From: Candidatus Methylobacter oryzae
GTDB taxonomy: Bacteria > Pseudomonadota > Gammaproteobacteria > Methylococcales > Methylomonadaceae
NCBI RefSeq assembly: GCF_003994235.2
Contig: NZ_RYFG02000105.1
Span: forward strand, 1 to 64,000
DNA: 64,000 nt
Direction of reading: 5' to 3'
The notes beneath the pieces were generated by a model. That model searched no databases. It saw nothing but the letters and a program-made list of their open reading frames with translations, and was not told the DNA's origin. Of the stretch, positions 19,249 through 28,802 are shown in pieces (position 1 is the first letter of the stretch; each line of letters opens with the position of its first letter). A program made the position numbers and the translations under genes.

Positions 19249-19692
19249 ATGAAATTAACCTGGATACTCGTTGCCGATAATAGCCGTGCGCGTATTTTTA
19301 CTGCCGATTCACTTTCTTCTCCTTTAGAAGAAATCGACGATTTATGTCATACGGCAGGCCGCTTGCACGACCGGGAAATAACCTCCGACCTGCCTGGAAG
19401 AATCTCAAGTTCCGGCACGGTGAGCCACACTTATGAACAACCTAACGATCCGAAAAAACACGAAATAGACAATTTTGCGCGCCGAATCGCCCACTATCTG
19501 GAGGATGCGCTCAATGCGCACCGGTTTGAGCAACTGCTGATTGTTGCCGGCCCCTCTTTTCTGGGCTTACTGCGCAACCATTTGTCGGAACAGCTTAAAC
19601 AGCGGGTGCGCTTCGAACTCAACAAAGAACTCACTGCGTTGAGCGTCGCCGATATTCGCCAACATCTTCCCCAATATCTGCCGAACCTTTGA
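19249..19692 (+). CDS. Host attachment protein family (Host_attach)
   Basis: A 147-residue cytoplasmic protein that fits the Host_attach family: an N-terminal WILVADNSRARIF, a middle DNFARRIAHYLEDALN, then LIVAGPSFLGLLR, and a C-terminal ADIRQHLPQYLP. The family name comes from a plant-associated bacterium; the fold resembles archaeal release factor 1/eRF1-like (baeRF) domains and the true function is unsettled. A strong AGAGGGAAT ribosome binding site precedes the ATG. It stands alone, upstream of a hybrid kinase on the same strand. Confidence 0.85.
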   Translation: MKLTWILVADNSRARIFTADSLSSPLEEIDDLCHTAGRLHDREITSDLPGRISSSGTVSHTYEQPNDPKKHEIDNFARRIAHYLEDALNAHRFEQLLIVAGPSFLGLLRNHLSEQLKQRVRFELNKELTALSVADIRQHLPQYLPNL

Positions 19693-19828
19693 CAAAATAC
19701 CGCGGCTGGCTGAATATTCGACATTTTTTTAATTTGTCACGTTCAACAGCACGCACTGGAGCACGTCTGAAAAACGATGCGAGGTCCCTATTAAATATTT
19801 TTTCAATAACATCTATATCGCCGCAACA

Positions 19829-22432
19829 TTGGGGATTGCAGTTATTTTATTTGTTTTAAAAAACTTTCAATTTATTTTCGGTTCTTCCCCGCCGTTATTA
19901 CTCTTCTTGGTCGTAATCGCTTTCGCTGCCTGGATTGGAGGGCTTAGGGCGGGAATTTTTACCACACTGTTAAGTGCGGTAGTCAGCATTTACTTTCTGG
20001 ACGAACCTTACAATGCGTTTTATATCGCCCAACCAAGTGAACTGCTGCGTATCGTTTTCTTAGTGACTGTAGGCGCGATGTTCAGCTTATTCATTGCTCG
20101 CCTGCACGATAAAGAACAACAAACGTTACACAAGGTCATGGAACGAGAGGAAGAGCTTAAACAGCAAATTGCCGAGCGCAATCGGACGCAAGCAGAGCGG
20201 GATTTATATATCTTACTCGCTAAAAGCAGCTCCGAATTTATCGGTATGTGCGATACACACGGCATCCCTTTTTTTATCAACGATGCCGGACTACGCTTGG
20301 TAGGCTTGGATAGTCTTGAGCAAGGCCTTAAGACTCCGGTTAAAGAGTTCTTTTTTCCTGAAGACCAAGCTTTTATTATCGAGCAATTCTTCCCCACTGT
20401 GTTCAAAAGCGGCGCAGGCGATGTCGAAATCCGTTTCCGGCACTTTAAAACCGGGGAAGCCTTATGGATGATCTACAACGTCTTCAGCCTAAAAAGCTCA
20501 GATAATAAAACGATTGGCTTGGGCACGGTGAGTACCCATATCACCGAGCGCAAACGCATAGAAAAAGCGTTGCGCGAAAGCCAGATAGACCTGAACCGCG
20601 CCCAAGCCGTCGCTCATGTCGGCAGTTGGCGCATGAACCTCCTCACAAATATCTTAGAGTGGTCCGATGAGAACTTTCGGATTTTTGGCCGGCCAAAAGG
20701 CTCACCCCAAACCTATCAGTCCTTTCTTGAGGCTGTCCATCCTGAAGACCGCGAGCGAGTCGATACGGCTTGGCAAGCAGCGCTTACCGGCAAACCTTAC
20801 GACATTGAACACCGCATTATAGTCGATGGAAAAATCAAATGGGTACGTGAACTGGCTGAGCTGGAATTTGACGAAGATGGAACAGTGCTAGGCGGTTTCG
20901 GAACCACTGAAGATATTACCGATATTAAAAGCAGCCAGGAAGCCTTGCAACATGAACGCGCCTTCCTCAGACAAGTCATTGATTCCGCGCCCAGTTTGAT
21001 TTTTGTCAAAGACAAGGAAGGACGATTTCTTCTAGGCAATGAGGCTTTGGCAAAGTGCTACGGCGCCAGCCCTGAAAACCTGATCGGGATGACCGATGAG
21101 AACTTCAATCCCAACGCCGACGAAGTGTCCCACTTCCATCGGAATGACCTTGACGTTATAACCAGTTGTAAACCCAAACAAATCCCCGAAGAAAAAGTTT
21201 CGCATGCCGATGGCTCCATCCATTGGTACAGCACCGTAAAAACGCCGCTGATTGACGACGGTCATTGCGACAAGCTGTTGGGAGTAGCAACCGATATTAC
21301 CGAGCGCAAGCGCGCCGAAGAGGCACTACGCTTGGCGGACCGCCGTAAAGACGAATTCCTGGCGATGTTGGCCCACGAACTCCGTAATCCGCTGGCTCCT
21401 ATCCGTAATGCCGTGCAATTTTTGAAAATGCAGAAAGTAGCCGACCCTAAACTGACGCTAAGCTACAGCGTGATTGACCGCCAAGTAGCGCATATGGCGC
21501 AACTGCTTGACGAGTTGCTGGATATGTCCCGCATCATGCAAGGCAAAATCAGGCTGAAGGTTGAGCATCTCGAACTTACCGACATTGTGAATAATGCGGT
21601 AGAAACCAGCCGTCCCTTGATCGATTCGCGTAAGCAGGAGCTGATTATTTCGCAAATCACGCCACCGCAACGGCTTTTAGGCGATCGCGTCAGGCTGGCG
21701 CAAGTGCTGTCTAACTTGCTCAACAATGCGGCTAAGTATACTCATGAGAGAGGAAAAATCATGTTGAACGTAAAACGGGAAGGTTCCGATGCAGTCATCG
21801 AAGTTAAAGATACCGGCATCGGCATCGCGCCTGATGTTTTGCCTCAAATTTTCGATCTTTTTTCCCAGGCCGACCACACTTTGGCCCATTCTCAAGGCGG
21901 GCTGGGGGTCGGCTTGACGCTAGTGCGGCAACTGGTAGAAATACATGGAGGAACGGTCACTGCCGCGAGCGGCGGCATTGGCCAGGGCAGTTCATTCATG
22001 GTGCGGCTGCCTGCATTACCGATGGACTCATCCGCGGCCGAACCGGCAGCAACCGAACCTACGTTATCGACGTCTAAATTCCGCATCCTGGTTGTCGATG
22101 ACTATGTCGATGCGGCCGAAAGCCTGATGATGCTGTTGCAAGCCCAAGGACATGAAGTCGAAATAGCCGATTGCGGCATCAAAGCAATAGAGCGTGCCCA
22201 GGTTTTTCGTCCGCAAATTGTCGTGCTCGATATAGGCCTTCCCGATCTGGATGGTTATGAGACCGCAAAACGGCTGCGCGCAATGCCGGAGACTCAAGAT
22301 GCAATTCTGATTGCTTTAACCGGTTACGGACAGCCTGAAGACATTGAGTGTTCGCAATCGGCAGGGTTTAACTATCATTTGCTGAAGCCGCTGGATTTTA
22401 GTCAACTATCGAGCTTATTGGCATCACTATAA
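19829..22432 (+). CDS. Multi-PAS hybrid sensor histidine kinase/response regulator
   Basis: The kinase has an N-terminal block of membrane helices (about 1-85, DUF4118-like) and a coiled linker. Three PAS domains follow, with PAC ends (TERKRIEKAL, TEDITDIKSSQEAL, TDITERKRAEEAL). Next are HisKA (EFLAMLAHELRNPLAP), a HATPase (LLNNAAKYT, DTGIGIAP) and a C-terminal receiver with the acceptor aspartate in VVLDIGLPD. The start is uncertain. The listed TTG at 19829 has no ribosome binding site. The frame is open back to 19733 without ATG or GTG, and an ATT at 19790 is preceded by GAGGT at 5 bases. The partner and signal are unknown. Confidence 0.88.
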   Translation: MGIAVILFVLKNFQFIFGSSPPLLLFLVVIAFAAWIGGLRAGIFTTLLSAVVSIYFLDEPYNAFYIAQPSELLRIVFLVTVGAMFSLFIARLHDKEQQTLHKVMEREEELKQQIAERNRTQAERDLYILLAKSSSEFIGMCDTHGIPFFINDAGLRLVGLDSLEQGLKTPVKEFFFPEDQAFIIEQFFPTVFKSGAGDVEIRFRHFKTGEALWMIYNVFSLKSSDNKTIGLGTVSTHITERKRIEKALRESQIDLNRAQAVAHVGSWRMNLLTNILEWSDENFRIFGRPKGSPQTYQSFLEAVHPEDRERVDTAWQAALTGKPYDIEHRIIVDGKIKWVRELAELEFDEDGTVLGGFGTTEDITDIKSSQEALQHERAFLRQVIDSAPSLIFVKDKEGRFLLGNEALAKCYGASPENLIGMTDENFNPNADEVSHFHRNDLDVITSCKPKQIPEEKVSHADGSIHWYSTVKTPLIDDGHCDKLLGVATDITERKRAEEALRLADRRKDEFLAMLAHELRNPLAPIRNAVQFLKMQKVADPKLTLSYSVIDRQVAHMAQLLDELLDMSRIMQGKIRLKVEHLELTDIVNNAVETSRPLIDSRKQELIISQITPPQRLLGDRVRLAQVLSNLLNNAAKYTHERGKIMLNVKREGSDAVIEVKDTGIGIAPDVLPQIFDLFSQADHTLAHSQGGLGVGLTLVRQLVEIHGGTVTAASGGIGQGSSFMVRLPALPMDSSAAEPAATEPTLSTSKFRILVVDDYVDAAESLMMLLQAQGHEVEIADCGIKAIERAQVFRPQIVVLDIGLPDLDGYETAKRLRAMPETQDAILIALTGYGQPEDIECSQSAGFNYHLLKPLDFSQLSSLLASL

Positions 22433-22457
22433 AATCGTTGTCGATCAACCCGAAGAT

Positions 22458-22514
22458 TAAAGCTGAGTTGAGCGGCTTGCCCGCTCAAACGAAACTTATG
22501 GCCTTTGGCTATAA
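22458..22514 (-). repeat. Palindromic repeat family P, copy 3 (reverse)
   Basis: Reverse-oriented copy just after the hybrid kinase stop. The hairpin arms are TTGAGCGG and CCGCTCAA, so both arms changed together relative to TTGAGCAG/CTGCTCAA in other copies: a compensatory change. It could serve as a transcript end structure. Confidence 0.85.
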
Positions 22515-22539
22515 TTAACGGTTAATCCCATCCTGAAAG

Positions 22540-22574
22540 TTATTCACAAAACCTGTGGATAACTTTGTGGATTG
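22540..22574. promoter_or_regulatory. Cluster of DnaA-box-like sites beside an AT-rich stretch
   Basis: TTATTCACA (22540-22548, one mismatch), TGTGGATAA (22554-22562, a perfect DnaA box in reverse) and TGTGGATTG (22566-22574, two mismatches) lie within 35 bases. They are followed by a strongly AT-rich run (about 22600-22690). The rest of the gap 22433-22822 holds no gene. The sites could titrate DnaA, regulate a neighbour or belong to a replication origin. There is no dnaA/dnaN/gidA context here. Confidence 0.4.
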
Positions 22575-22822
22575 GTTGTTTTACTTATTGCTTAACTGCG
22601 GTTTTTATTGATATTTTGTTAAATTGTACAAAAACTCAACAAATTGATAATTTCATAAACAATCAATAACTTATGACTCATTATCAGACTCTATACCGCT
22701 CACCCGGAAGCAGTGCTAAGTCACTGATTGTTGCTGTGTGCAAATGCTAATTACTCTATCGAAAACTATCTATTCAATAGCCCAAAGAACCTTGAAATCG
22801 TTAATCGCAACGACGAATTCGG

Positions 22823-24376
22823 CTACGATATTTTATCCCGTTTTATTTGCTTAGCCTGTTTATCGACATGTTTTTTCAAATGAAAAAACGCAACCGATTG
22901 CTGTAACTGCTCCGCCTGTCCGCTCATTTCCTCGGCAGTCGCGGCCAATTGTTCGGACATTGAGGCATTTTGCTGTGTCATTTGGTCCAATTGACTCATT
23001 GCGTCATTGATCCGGTCAATACCCTGCGCCTGCTCTTCCGAGGAAACGGTAATTTCCATTACCAAATCGGCTGTTTTCTGAATACCGGGCACGACAGCGT
23101 CCAATAACTTACCGGCTTCTTCAGCAATTTGCACACTACGCCTAGCCAGCTGGTTAATCTCTTGCGCGCTGACGCGGCTGCTTTCAGCCAATTTGCGTAC
23201 TTCCGCTGCCACCACGGCAAAGCCTTTGCCGTGATCGCCGGCCCGTGCCGCTTCAATAGCGGCATTCAGCGATAACAGATTGGTTTTATAGGCAATATCC
23301 TCAATCGTGCCAATTTTTCCGGCAATTTCCCTCATCGCAGTTACCGTCCGTTTAACGGCTTCGCCGCCAATATTCGCATCTTTAGAGGAAATATTCGCGA
23401 TATCATTGGTCGCTTTAGCATTATTGGCATTTTTCTGCACTGAGACGTTTAGCTCAACCACTGAGGACGTCGTTTCATCGACGTCGGCAGCTTGCTCGAC
23501 AGAGGATTGACTCAGCGCGGAAGCCGTAGCGCTGATTTGCTGCGCTGCACTGGCCAAAGCGTCGGCATTCATACGCACACCAGCGACAACTTCGCTTAAT
23601 TGATCACGCATGTTGTTTAACATATACAGCAGACTGTTATGATCGCCTTCGAGCAGTGCAATGTCAGAACCAAGATCGCCATTGGCGATTTTGGTCATCA
23701 CTTCGGCTGCATAGGCAGGTTCGCTACCGAGTTGCTGCATCAGTGAGCGGATAATTAAATAAGCCGCAATCAGGCCAATCATCAGAGCAGCAATAGAAAT
23801 GACCAGAACACTATAGAACGCCTGTACAACTAATTGATTGGCATCCTCTCCCGACTGCTTCATTGAGCCGACTTGATGCTCGACGAGCTTATCGATAGCG
23901 TTCATGTAGGCCGTTTGAAAACTGCGCATTTCTTTTAGCAGAAAGTTGACCGCTTCCTCTTGCTTCTGCTCATTAATAAGGCCGATAAGCTTTTCTTGTG
24001 CTGTTTGATAGGAAATACGGGCCTCTTTTAAATTTTTCAGTAACGCCCTCCCTTCCGTACTTTTAACGGTCTTTTCAAGCTTGTCGATATTTTCATCAAT
24101 AGCCTGACGGGCTTTGTCGATGCGCTTCAGTTCGTCGTCTATTATATTTTGATCTTTAACTAACAATACATTGCGCATTGCTCGGGCCATGAGGTTGATG
24201 TTGTTGGTAATATCATGAGTCCAGATGGTTTTAGGAAACTTATCATTAATAATATAGTCAATGCTCACGTTGAGCTCGTTCATTTTACCGATACTTATGC
24301 CGGCAACGATAGCCAACAATAACAGCACACCGCTAAACCCTAATATCAAACTGGTTTTAACTTTCATAATACTCAT
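22823..24376 (-). CDS. Methyl-accepting chemotaxis protein
   Basis: A 517-residue chemoreceptor. It has a first membrane helix (about 8-28) and a periplasmic four-helix-bundle-type sensor (about 30-185) containing [16 protein letters not shown] second membrane helix (about 190-212) is followed by a short HAMP-like linker. The cytoplasmic signalling coiled coil has the hairpin tip [25 protein letters not shown]. It sends ligand information to CheA/CheW. GAGG lies 7 bases before the chosen ATG; the second ATG (MKVKTS) is also possible. No che genes are nearby, so it is an orphan receptor. Ligand unknown. Confidence 0.93.
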   Translation of the reverse strand: MSIMKVKTSLILGFSGVLLLLAIVAGISIGKMNELNVSIDYIINDKFPKTIWTHDITNNINLMARAMRNVLLVKDQNIIDDELKRIDKARQAIDENIDKLEKTVKSTEGRALLKNLKEARISYQTAQEKLIGLINEQKQEEAVNFLLKEMRSFQTAYMNAIDKLVEHQVGSMKQSGEDANQLVVQAFYSVLVISIAALMIGLIAAYLIIRSLMQQLGSEPAYAAEVMTKIANGDLGSDIALLEGDHNSLLYMLNNMRDQLSEVVAGVRMNADALASAAQQISATASALSQSSVEQAADVDETTSSVVELNVSVQKNANNAKATNDIANISSKDANIGGEAVKRTVTAMREIAGKIGTIEDIAYKTNLLSLNAAIEAARAGDHGKGFAVVAAEVRKLAESSRVSAQEINQLARRSVQIAEEAGKLLDAVVPGIQKTADLVMEITVSSEEQAQGIDRINDAMSQLDQMTQQNASMSEQLAATAEEMSGQAEQLQQSVAFFHLKKHVDKQAKQIKRDKIS

Positions 24377-24834
24377 GTTTATGCCTCAACTCTTGTAAGT
24401 TAACCGCTATTTTTTGTAGCCAGTACGACCATTTGTTATTGATGCCGTCGAGCCGCCTGAACTCGATATATTGAAGATGCGTAACACCTATCGGAAGCCG
24501 AAGCTTTGCAGCTATTCAAGGCTTGTCTGCCTTTATGCGCAAAAATATCACAATACAATAAGATGCTCATCAATCATGATTAGCTTATATTCTAATTCGT
24601 CTGACAACAATCTCTTTCAAGTTATTTCCCTATCTTCAACAACATCAAACCTAGCGCCATGGCGCTCCCGTTTACGCTCCTAGTTGGTGAGGCTGTAGCT
24701 TAAATATTTTCACATGAGTTCTTAACCGTACAAGCCGCGAACAGTCATCAACGCTTAAAAATTACTGAATAACGTGGAATAATAGCCGGCATCGCATTAC
24801 TCTCTATAAATCTAAAACTGACTAATTGGACACT
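24377..24834. other. Intergenic region between the MCP gene and ettA
   Basis: These 458 bases separate divergent genes and contain no ORF I believe (the short frame at 24471 has no family features). A perfect 14-base palindrome AGCGCCATGGCGCT is at 24653-24666. Promoters for both genes are expected here but none is clear. Confidence 0.4.
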
Positions 24835-26502
24835 ATGGCGCAATACATCTATTCAATGAACCGGGTCGGCAAAATTGTCCCGCCCAAGAAATATATCCTC
24901 AAAGACATCTCGCTATCTTTCTTCCCCGGCGCAAAAATCGGCGTACTGGGCCTGAACGGCTCGGGTAAATCGACGCTGCTGCGGATCATGGCCGGCATCG
25001 ATAAAGAGATTGAAGGCGAAGCTATCCCGTTAAAAGGTATTAATATCGGCTATCTGCCGCAAGAACCGCAACTCGATCCTAACAAAACCGTGCGCGGCAA
25101 TGTCGAGGAAGCCGTCGCTGAAATCAAAGCGGTATTGGAACAGTTGGATGCTGTTTACGCAGCTTACGCGCTACCCGATGCCGATTTCGACAAACTGGCC
25201 GCCGACCAGGCTCGCTTGGAAGACATCATCAATGCCTGCGACGGCCACAACCTGGACCGCAAGCTCGAAGTCGCGGCCGATGCGCTAAGGCTGCCGGATT
25301 GGGACGCCGACGTAACCAAACTGTCGGGCGGCGAGAAACGCCGCGTCGCGCTGTGCCGCTTGTTGCTGTCGAATCCCGATATGCTGTTATTGGACGAACC
25401 GACCAACCACTTGGACGCCGAATCGGTCGCTTGGCTGGAAAGATTCCTGCACGATTATTCGGGTACCGTGGTCGCGGTTACCCACGACCGTTACTTCCTG
25501 GACAACGTCGCCGGCTGGATTCTGGAGTTGGACAGAGGCTCCGGCATTCCGTGGGAAGGCAATTACTCCAGCTGGTTAGAGCAAAAGAGCAACCGTCTGT
25601 TGCAGGAAGAAAAACAAGAAACTTCCCGGCAAAAAGCCATGAAAGAAGAGTTGGAATGGGTGCGCACCAATCCTAAAGGCCGCCATGCGAAAAGCAAGGC
25701 GCGTCTGGCCCGCTTTGAAGAATTGTCGTCCGTCGAAGTGCAAAAACGCAACGAGACCCAGGAAATCTATATTCCGCCCGGACCTCGCTTGGGCGACGTG
25801 GTCATTGAAGCCGACAACATCAGCAAAGCATTCGGCGACAAGCTGCTAATCAACGGTTTGAGTTTTAAACTGCCGCCCGGCGGCATCGTCGGCATTATCG
25901 GCCCGAACGGGGCCGGTAAAACCACATTGTTCCGCATGATGGCCGGCATCGAAAAACCCGACTCGGGCTCGTTAACGTTGGGACAAACGGTACAGCTGGC
26001 TTACGTTGACCAGATGCGCGACGATTTGGATGCTAAGAAAACGGTATTCGACGAAATTTCCGACGGCCTGGACATGATTACGGTCGGCAAGTACGAAACG
26101 CCGTCCCGCGCTTATGTCGGCCGCTTCAACTTCAAAGGCGCGGACCAGCAAAAATTCATCGGCAATTTGTCAGGCGGCGAGCGCAACCGCGTGCATCTGG
26201 CCAAGCTGCTGAAAACCGGCGGCAACGTGCTGTTGCTCGACGAACCGACCAACGACCTGGACGTCGAAACCTTGCGGGCACTGGAAGAAGCCTTGCTCGC
26301 CTTCCCCGGCTGCGCGGTGGTTATTTCGCACGATCGCTGGTTCCTGGATAGAATCGCGACGCACATCCTGGCGTTTGAAGGCGACAGTAACGTGGTTTGG
26401 TTTGAAGGTAATTACGAAGACTACGAAGCCGACCGCCATCGCCGCTTGGGTAGCGATGCGGATAATCCTCATCGCTTGAAGTATAAGAAACTGACCGGCT
26501 AA
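24835..26502 (+). CDS. ettA: Energy-dependent translational throttle protein EttA (ABC-F)
   Basis: Ribosome-associated ABC-F ATPase that gates the first elongation step according to ATP level. It has 555 residues from the ATG at 24835, identical in length to E. coli EttA; an in-frame TTG three codons upstream is less likely. Two ABC domains are present: Walker [10 protein letters not shown] and GPNGAGKTT, signatures [13 protein letters not shown] and [13 protein letters not shown], and Walker [12 protein letters not shown] and [11 protein letters not shown]. They are joined by the charged P-site tRNA-interaction linker (about 240-320, KELEW-like EELEWVRTN and [10 protein letters not shown]). 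It is a stand-alone gene, convergent with tusC across a MITE. Confidence 0.96.
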   Translation: MAQYIYSMNRVGKIVPPKKYILKDISLSFFPGAKIGVLGLNGSGKSTLLRIMAGIDKEIEGEAIPLKGINIGYLPQEPQLDPNKTVRGNVEEAVAEIKAVLEQLDAVYAAYALPDADFDKLAADQARLEDIINACDGHNLDRKLEVAADALRLPDWDADVTKLSGGEKRRVALCRLLLSNPDMLLLDEPTNHLDAESVAWLERFLHDYSGTVVAVTHDRYFLDNVAGWILELDRGSGIPWEGNYSSWLEQKSNRLLQEEKQETSRQKAMKEELEWVRTNPKGRHAKSKARLARFEELSSVEVQKRNETQEIYIPPGPRLGDVVIEADNISKAFGDKLLINGLSFKLPPGGIVGIIGPNGAGKTTLFRMMAGIEKPDSGSLTLGQTVQLAYVDQMRDDLDAKKTVFDEISDGLDMITVGKYETPSRAYVGRFNFKGADQQKFIGNLSGGERNRVHLAKLLKTGGNVLLLDEPTNDLDVETLRALEEALLAFPGCAVVISHDRWFLDRIATHILAFEGDSNVVWFEGNYEDYEADRHRRLGSDADNPHRLKYKKLTG

Positions 26503-26532
26503 CCGGTCTAAAGGCGAAAATGCCGCTCCAGA

Positions 26533-26660
26533 CCTTCCAGGTTTTTACTGGAGCCGCTCCCGGCGGCTCCAGCACTTCTGACCATCATGGATGGAGGAAA
26601 TGCCGAGGACTGCCGGAGCAGTCTCGGCCGCCATCCCTGGCAGTCGTAAAACCTGGAAGG
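26533..26660 (-). mobile_element. MITE-like palindromic element, copy B
   Basis: A 128-base near-identical copy, in reverse orientation, of the element at 18832-18960, with ends CCTTCCAGGTTTT / AAAACCTGGAAGG. It sits between the convergent ettA and tusC genes, eight bases beyond the tusC stop, at the place where a tusB gene would normally begin. Confidence 0.8.
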
Positions 26661-26668
26661 TCTAAACC

Positions 26669-27025
26669 TTACCCCGCAAACACAATATCAAACCGTTTCA
26701 TCAATTCCGCGATGTCTTTCCGGTAAAACTCCCGCGCCGGCAGGCATAGATCTACCGGCTTCAAGCCGCGCTCTTGTAACGACTCCACTTCGGCGTAAAT
26801 GTCGTTCACATCGTAGATTTCCAGTGCTTTGAAAATAGCTGCGGTATCTTTCATACCGGCGATTTCCGGAGTTTGGCCGTTTTTCAGCTGGAACACGCCG
26901 TCATCCAATAAAAGGATACTGACGTGCTGGTCGAACGCGGCTGTGGTCAGGATAATATCCAGCATTTCCTGAACTTGGGCCCCGCTATGCGGCGGTCTGC
27001 TAAGGACAAATAAATAACGTTTCAT
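26669..27025 (-). CDS. tusC: Sulfurtransferase complex subunit TusC (DsrF-like)
   Basis: A 118-residue DsrE/F-fold protein, starting MKRYLFVLSRPPHSG with GAGGG just upstream of the ATG at 27025. TusC has no catalytic cysteine and is a structural partner of TusD and TusB in the sulfur relay that delivers persulfide sulfur to TusE and MnmA for 2-thiouridine in tRNA. Four bases separate it from the tusD stop. No tusB follows; a MITE copy begins 8 bases beyond the stop. DsrF of sulfur oxidisers is the alternative name, but no dsr genes are nearby. Confidence 0.88.
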   Translation of the reverse strand: MKRYLFVLSRPPHSGAQVQEMLDIILTTAAFDQHVSILLLDDGVFQLKNGQTPEIAGMKDTAAIFKALEIYDVNDIYAEVESLQERGLKPVDLCLPAREFYRKDIAELMKRFDIVFAG

Positions 27026-27029
27026 GCCC

Positions 27030-27419
27030 TCACCCGAATACGATAAAACGGTCGGCGACCAGCGTGGCCTCAACCAACTGCCCCAGCCCGGAAATGCGAA
27101 AGCCGTCGGCCAGATCGTCATCCTGCTTGCCCTGCCGCTTGGCTTCGTCGCTGTGTAACAAGCCGCGCCGTTGCGCAGCGGAAATGCAGACGACTAAATC
27201 GACCCGATGCAATCTTGCCAACTCGCTCCATTGCGCGGTGAATTGAAGCTCGTCGTCCGGCGGCGTCGCGTATTTGAACGCATGGTAAATGCCGTCCTGG
27301 TAAAAAAACACCCGGAATATTTCATGCCCGGCTGCTAACGCGGCGTTGATGAACTGGTATGCGGTATAGCCTGCATTGGACTGGTAAGGACTGGAATTAA
27401 CTTGTATGGCGAATTTCAT
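27030..27419 (-). CDS. tusD: Sulfurtransferase complex subunit TusD (DsrE-like)
   Basis: A 129-residue protein (E. coli TusD 128) that accepts persulfide sulfur from TusA on a conserved cysteine, seen here in VDLVVCISAAQRRGLL. Other family blocks are FAIQVNSSPYQSNAGYTAYQF, HEIFRVFFYQDGIYHA and the C-terminal GLGQLVEATLVADRFIVF. It is the first gene of the tusDC pair. Confidence 0.92.
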   Translation of the reverse strand: MKFAIQVNSSPYQSNAGYTAYQFINAALAAGHEIFRVFFYQDGIYHAFKYATPPDDELQFTAQWSELARLHRVDLVVCISAAQRRGLLHSDEAKRQGKQDDDLADGFRISGLGQLVEATLVADRFIVFG

Positions 27420-27430
27420 TTGGTTTTAAG

Positions 27431-27814
27431 CTAGCCGCCGTCAAAGGGATTGTAAGTTTCTAGCGTGAGCGCCTTAAAATTCTTAGTGTTGCGGGTTACT
27501 AAAATTGCCGAATATTGCATAGCGGTTGCGGCAATAATTGCATCGGGCAATTTAATAGCCTTTTCTTTGCGAATATCAATCACACGCCAAGCAATTTCAT
27601 CCGTTAATGCCCTAACCGTGGCACATCCCACAAACTGCTCGGCTTTTAGTCTTTCCTGGAAATTAAAGGGAAATCCTAAAAACTCCATTTTTGAAATTAT
27701 TGAGATTTGAAAACTCTCGCGTATTAGCCTAGAAACTTTGTCTTTTACTACGCTCTCCATATTACCGTTAAAGTAATAAATGAGAGTATTGGTATCCAGC
27801 AAATAATGACTCAT
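27431..27814 (-). CDS. PIN-domain toxin (VapC-like)
   Basis: A 127-residue ribonuclease of type II toxin-antitoxin type. Acidic residues of the PIN active site are present: D7 (YLLDTNTLIYYF), a glutamate in ISKMEFLGF, and aspartates in KLPDAIIAATA plus a C-terminal ILVTRNTKNF. VapC toxins cut tRNA or rRNA; the target here is unknown. The antitoxin gene lies upstream with a 3-base gap. The gene is more AT-rich than its neighbours, consistent with horizontal spread. Confidence 0.88.
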   Translation of the reverse strand: MSHYLLDTNTLIYYFNGNMESVVKDKVSRLIRESFQISIISKMEFLGFPFNFQERLKAEQFVGCATVRALTDEIAWRVIDIRKEKAIKLPDAIIAATAMQYSAILVTRNTKNFKALTLETYNPFDGG

Positions 27815-27817
27815 GCT

Positions 27818-28036
27818 CTAGTGTTCCCACTCGTCGCGCATAGCTGCAAGTAATTGCTCGACATTATCTAAATGACTGACGCCAAAAAACTGTTCCGGGT
27901 TTAACTGATTTGTTTGTGTATCTTTAGACAATACGGGAAAAACAATAACTTCAACTGTTTCGGAACTAAAATCGTCAGGTATATCAATCAGGTCTTTAAG
28001 TTTTTTGGTTTCAACAATTTGTCTTATTGCTTGCAT
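27818..28036 (-). CDS. Antitoxin partner of the PIN-domain toxin
   Basis: A 72-residue protein beginning MQAIRQIVETKKLKDLIDIP and continuing with an acidic, flexible half (SKDTQTNQLNPEQFF). The layout, a short N-terminal segment followed by a toxin-neutralising tail, and its position immediately before a VapC-like gene identify it as the antitoxin. I do not recognise a named DNA-binding fold. Such antitoxins usually repress their own promoter with the toxin. GAGGAAA precedes the ATG. Confidence 0.75.
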   Translation of the reverse strand: MQAIRQIVETKKLKDLIDIPDDFSSETVEVIVFPVLSKDTQTNQLNPEQFFGVSHLDNVEQLLAAMRDEWEH

Positions 28037-28082
28037 TACCGTTTCCTCTATTTAGTTATCGAGTGTTCTACTGATCTACCGC

Positions 28083-28802
28083 TCAATCCCGCTTAATCTC
28101 ATTAAAATAAAGCGTAGCGCCAATCACCGCGGCCGGGGCAATAATCACATTCAATACAGGAATAGTCAGCCCCAACACCGCCAGCCCGCCAAAACTTAAC
28201 GCGCCGAGCTTTACGCTCTTGACCAGCTCTTTTTGCTCGGCGAACAATACGCCCTGGTTTTCCAGCGGATAGGCCAGATATTCCAGTGCCATCCCCCATG
28301 CCCCGAACAACGCCCATAAAAACGGCGCAAGCACATTGATACCGGGCATAATCGACAATAACAGCAACGGCAAGGCTCTGGTCAGCAAGTAGACCATGCG
28401 CTTCGATTCCGCAAAAAGCACTTTAATTAAAGGCTGTTCAGCCGTTGCAAAAGCCTTGTCGCTTACCATAGCCATCGTTTTCGCGGATAACTTGCCGTAA
28501 AAAGGCGCGGCCAGCAGATTCGCCATGACGGTAAAGGTGAAAAAAATAACGATAAAAAAGCTGATAAAAATCAGCGGCCATAAAATCCAACTCAGCCAGT
28601 GCAGCCAGTTGGGTATGAATTGGTCGATTAAATCGGCAATATAAAAATAACCCAAGGTTAAAGCCGCGCTATACAACACAACATTGATTAGCATCGGAAT
28701 GATGACGAATTTACGCAATTCCGGGCTGCTCAATAGTTTCAGCCCTTTAAATAAAAAGCTAACCGCCAGGACCGGATTGTTGCCTTTTTTATCAAATTGC
28801 AT
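28083..28802 (-). CDS. CysZ/EI24-family membrane protein
   Basis: A 239-residue inner-membrane protein with hydrophobic segments at about 35-60, 70-105, 150-180 and 205-230, and the family block VMANLLAAPFYGKLS. CysZ proteins mediate sulfate uptake, and E. coli CysZ is a sulfate channel. Its start overlaps the end of mtnA by 11 bases, so the two are co-translated. With tusCD close by, a sulfur theme is plausible (inference). The EI24 family is broad, so sulfate as substrate is not certain. Confidence 0.82.
   Translation of the reverse strand: MQFDKKGNNPVLAVSFLFKGLKLLSSPELRKFVIIPMLINVVLYSAALTLGYFYIADLIDQFIPNWLHWLSWILWPLIFISFFIVIFFTFTVMANLLAAPFYGKLSAKTMAMVSDKAFATAEQPLIKVLFAESKRMVYLLTRALPLLLLSIMPGINVLAPFLWALFGAWGMALEYLAYPLENQGVLFAEQKELVKSVKLGALSFGGLAVLGLTIPVLNVIIAPAAVIGATLYFNEIKRD

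Noticed and set aside
22433-22822. Calling this the chromosomal oriC
   Set aside because: Only three DnaA-like boxes, and none of the usual origin neighbours (dnaA, dnaN, gidA, rpmH); kept as a lower-confidence site cluster.
24471-24683. A 70-codon open frame upstream of ettA
   Set aside because: Composition is unlike a protein, with no start signal and no recognisable domain; treated as chance.
26669-27419. Calling the DsrE/F-like pair part of a Dsr sulfur-oxidation cluster
   Set aside because: No dsrAB or other dsr genes are nearby, and lengths and motifs fit TusC and TusD.
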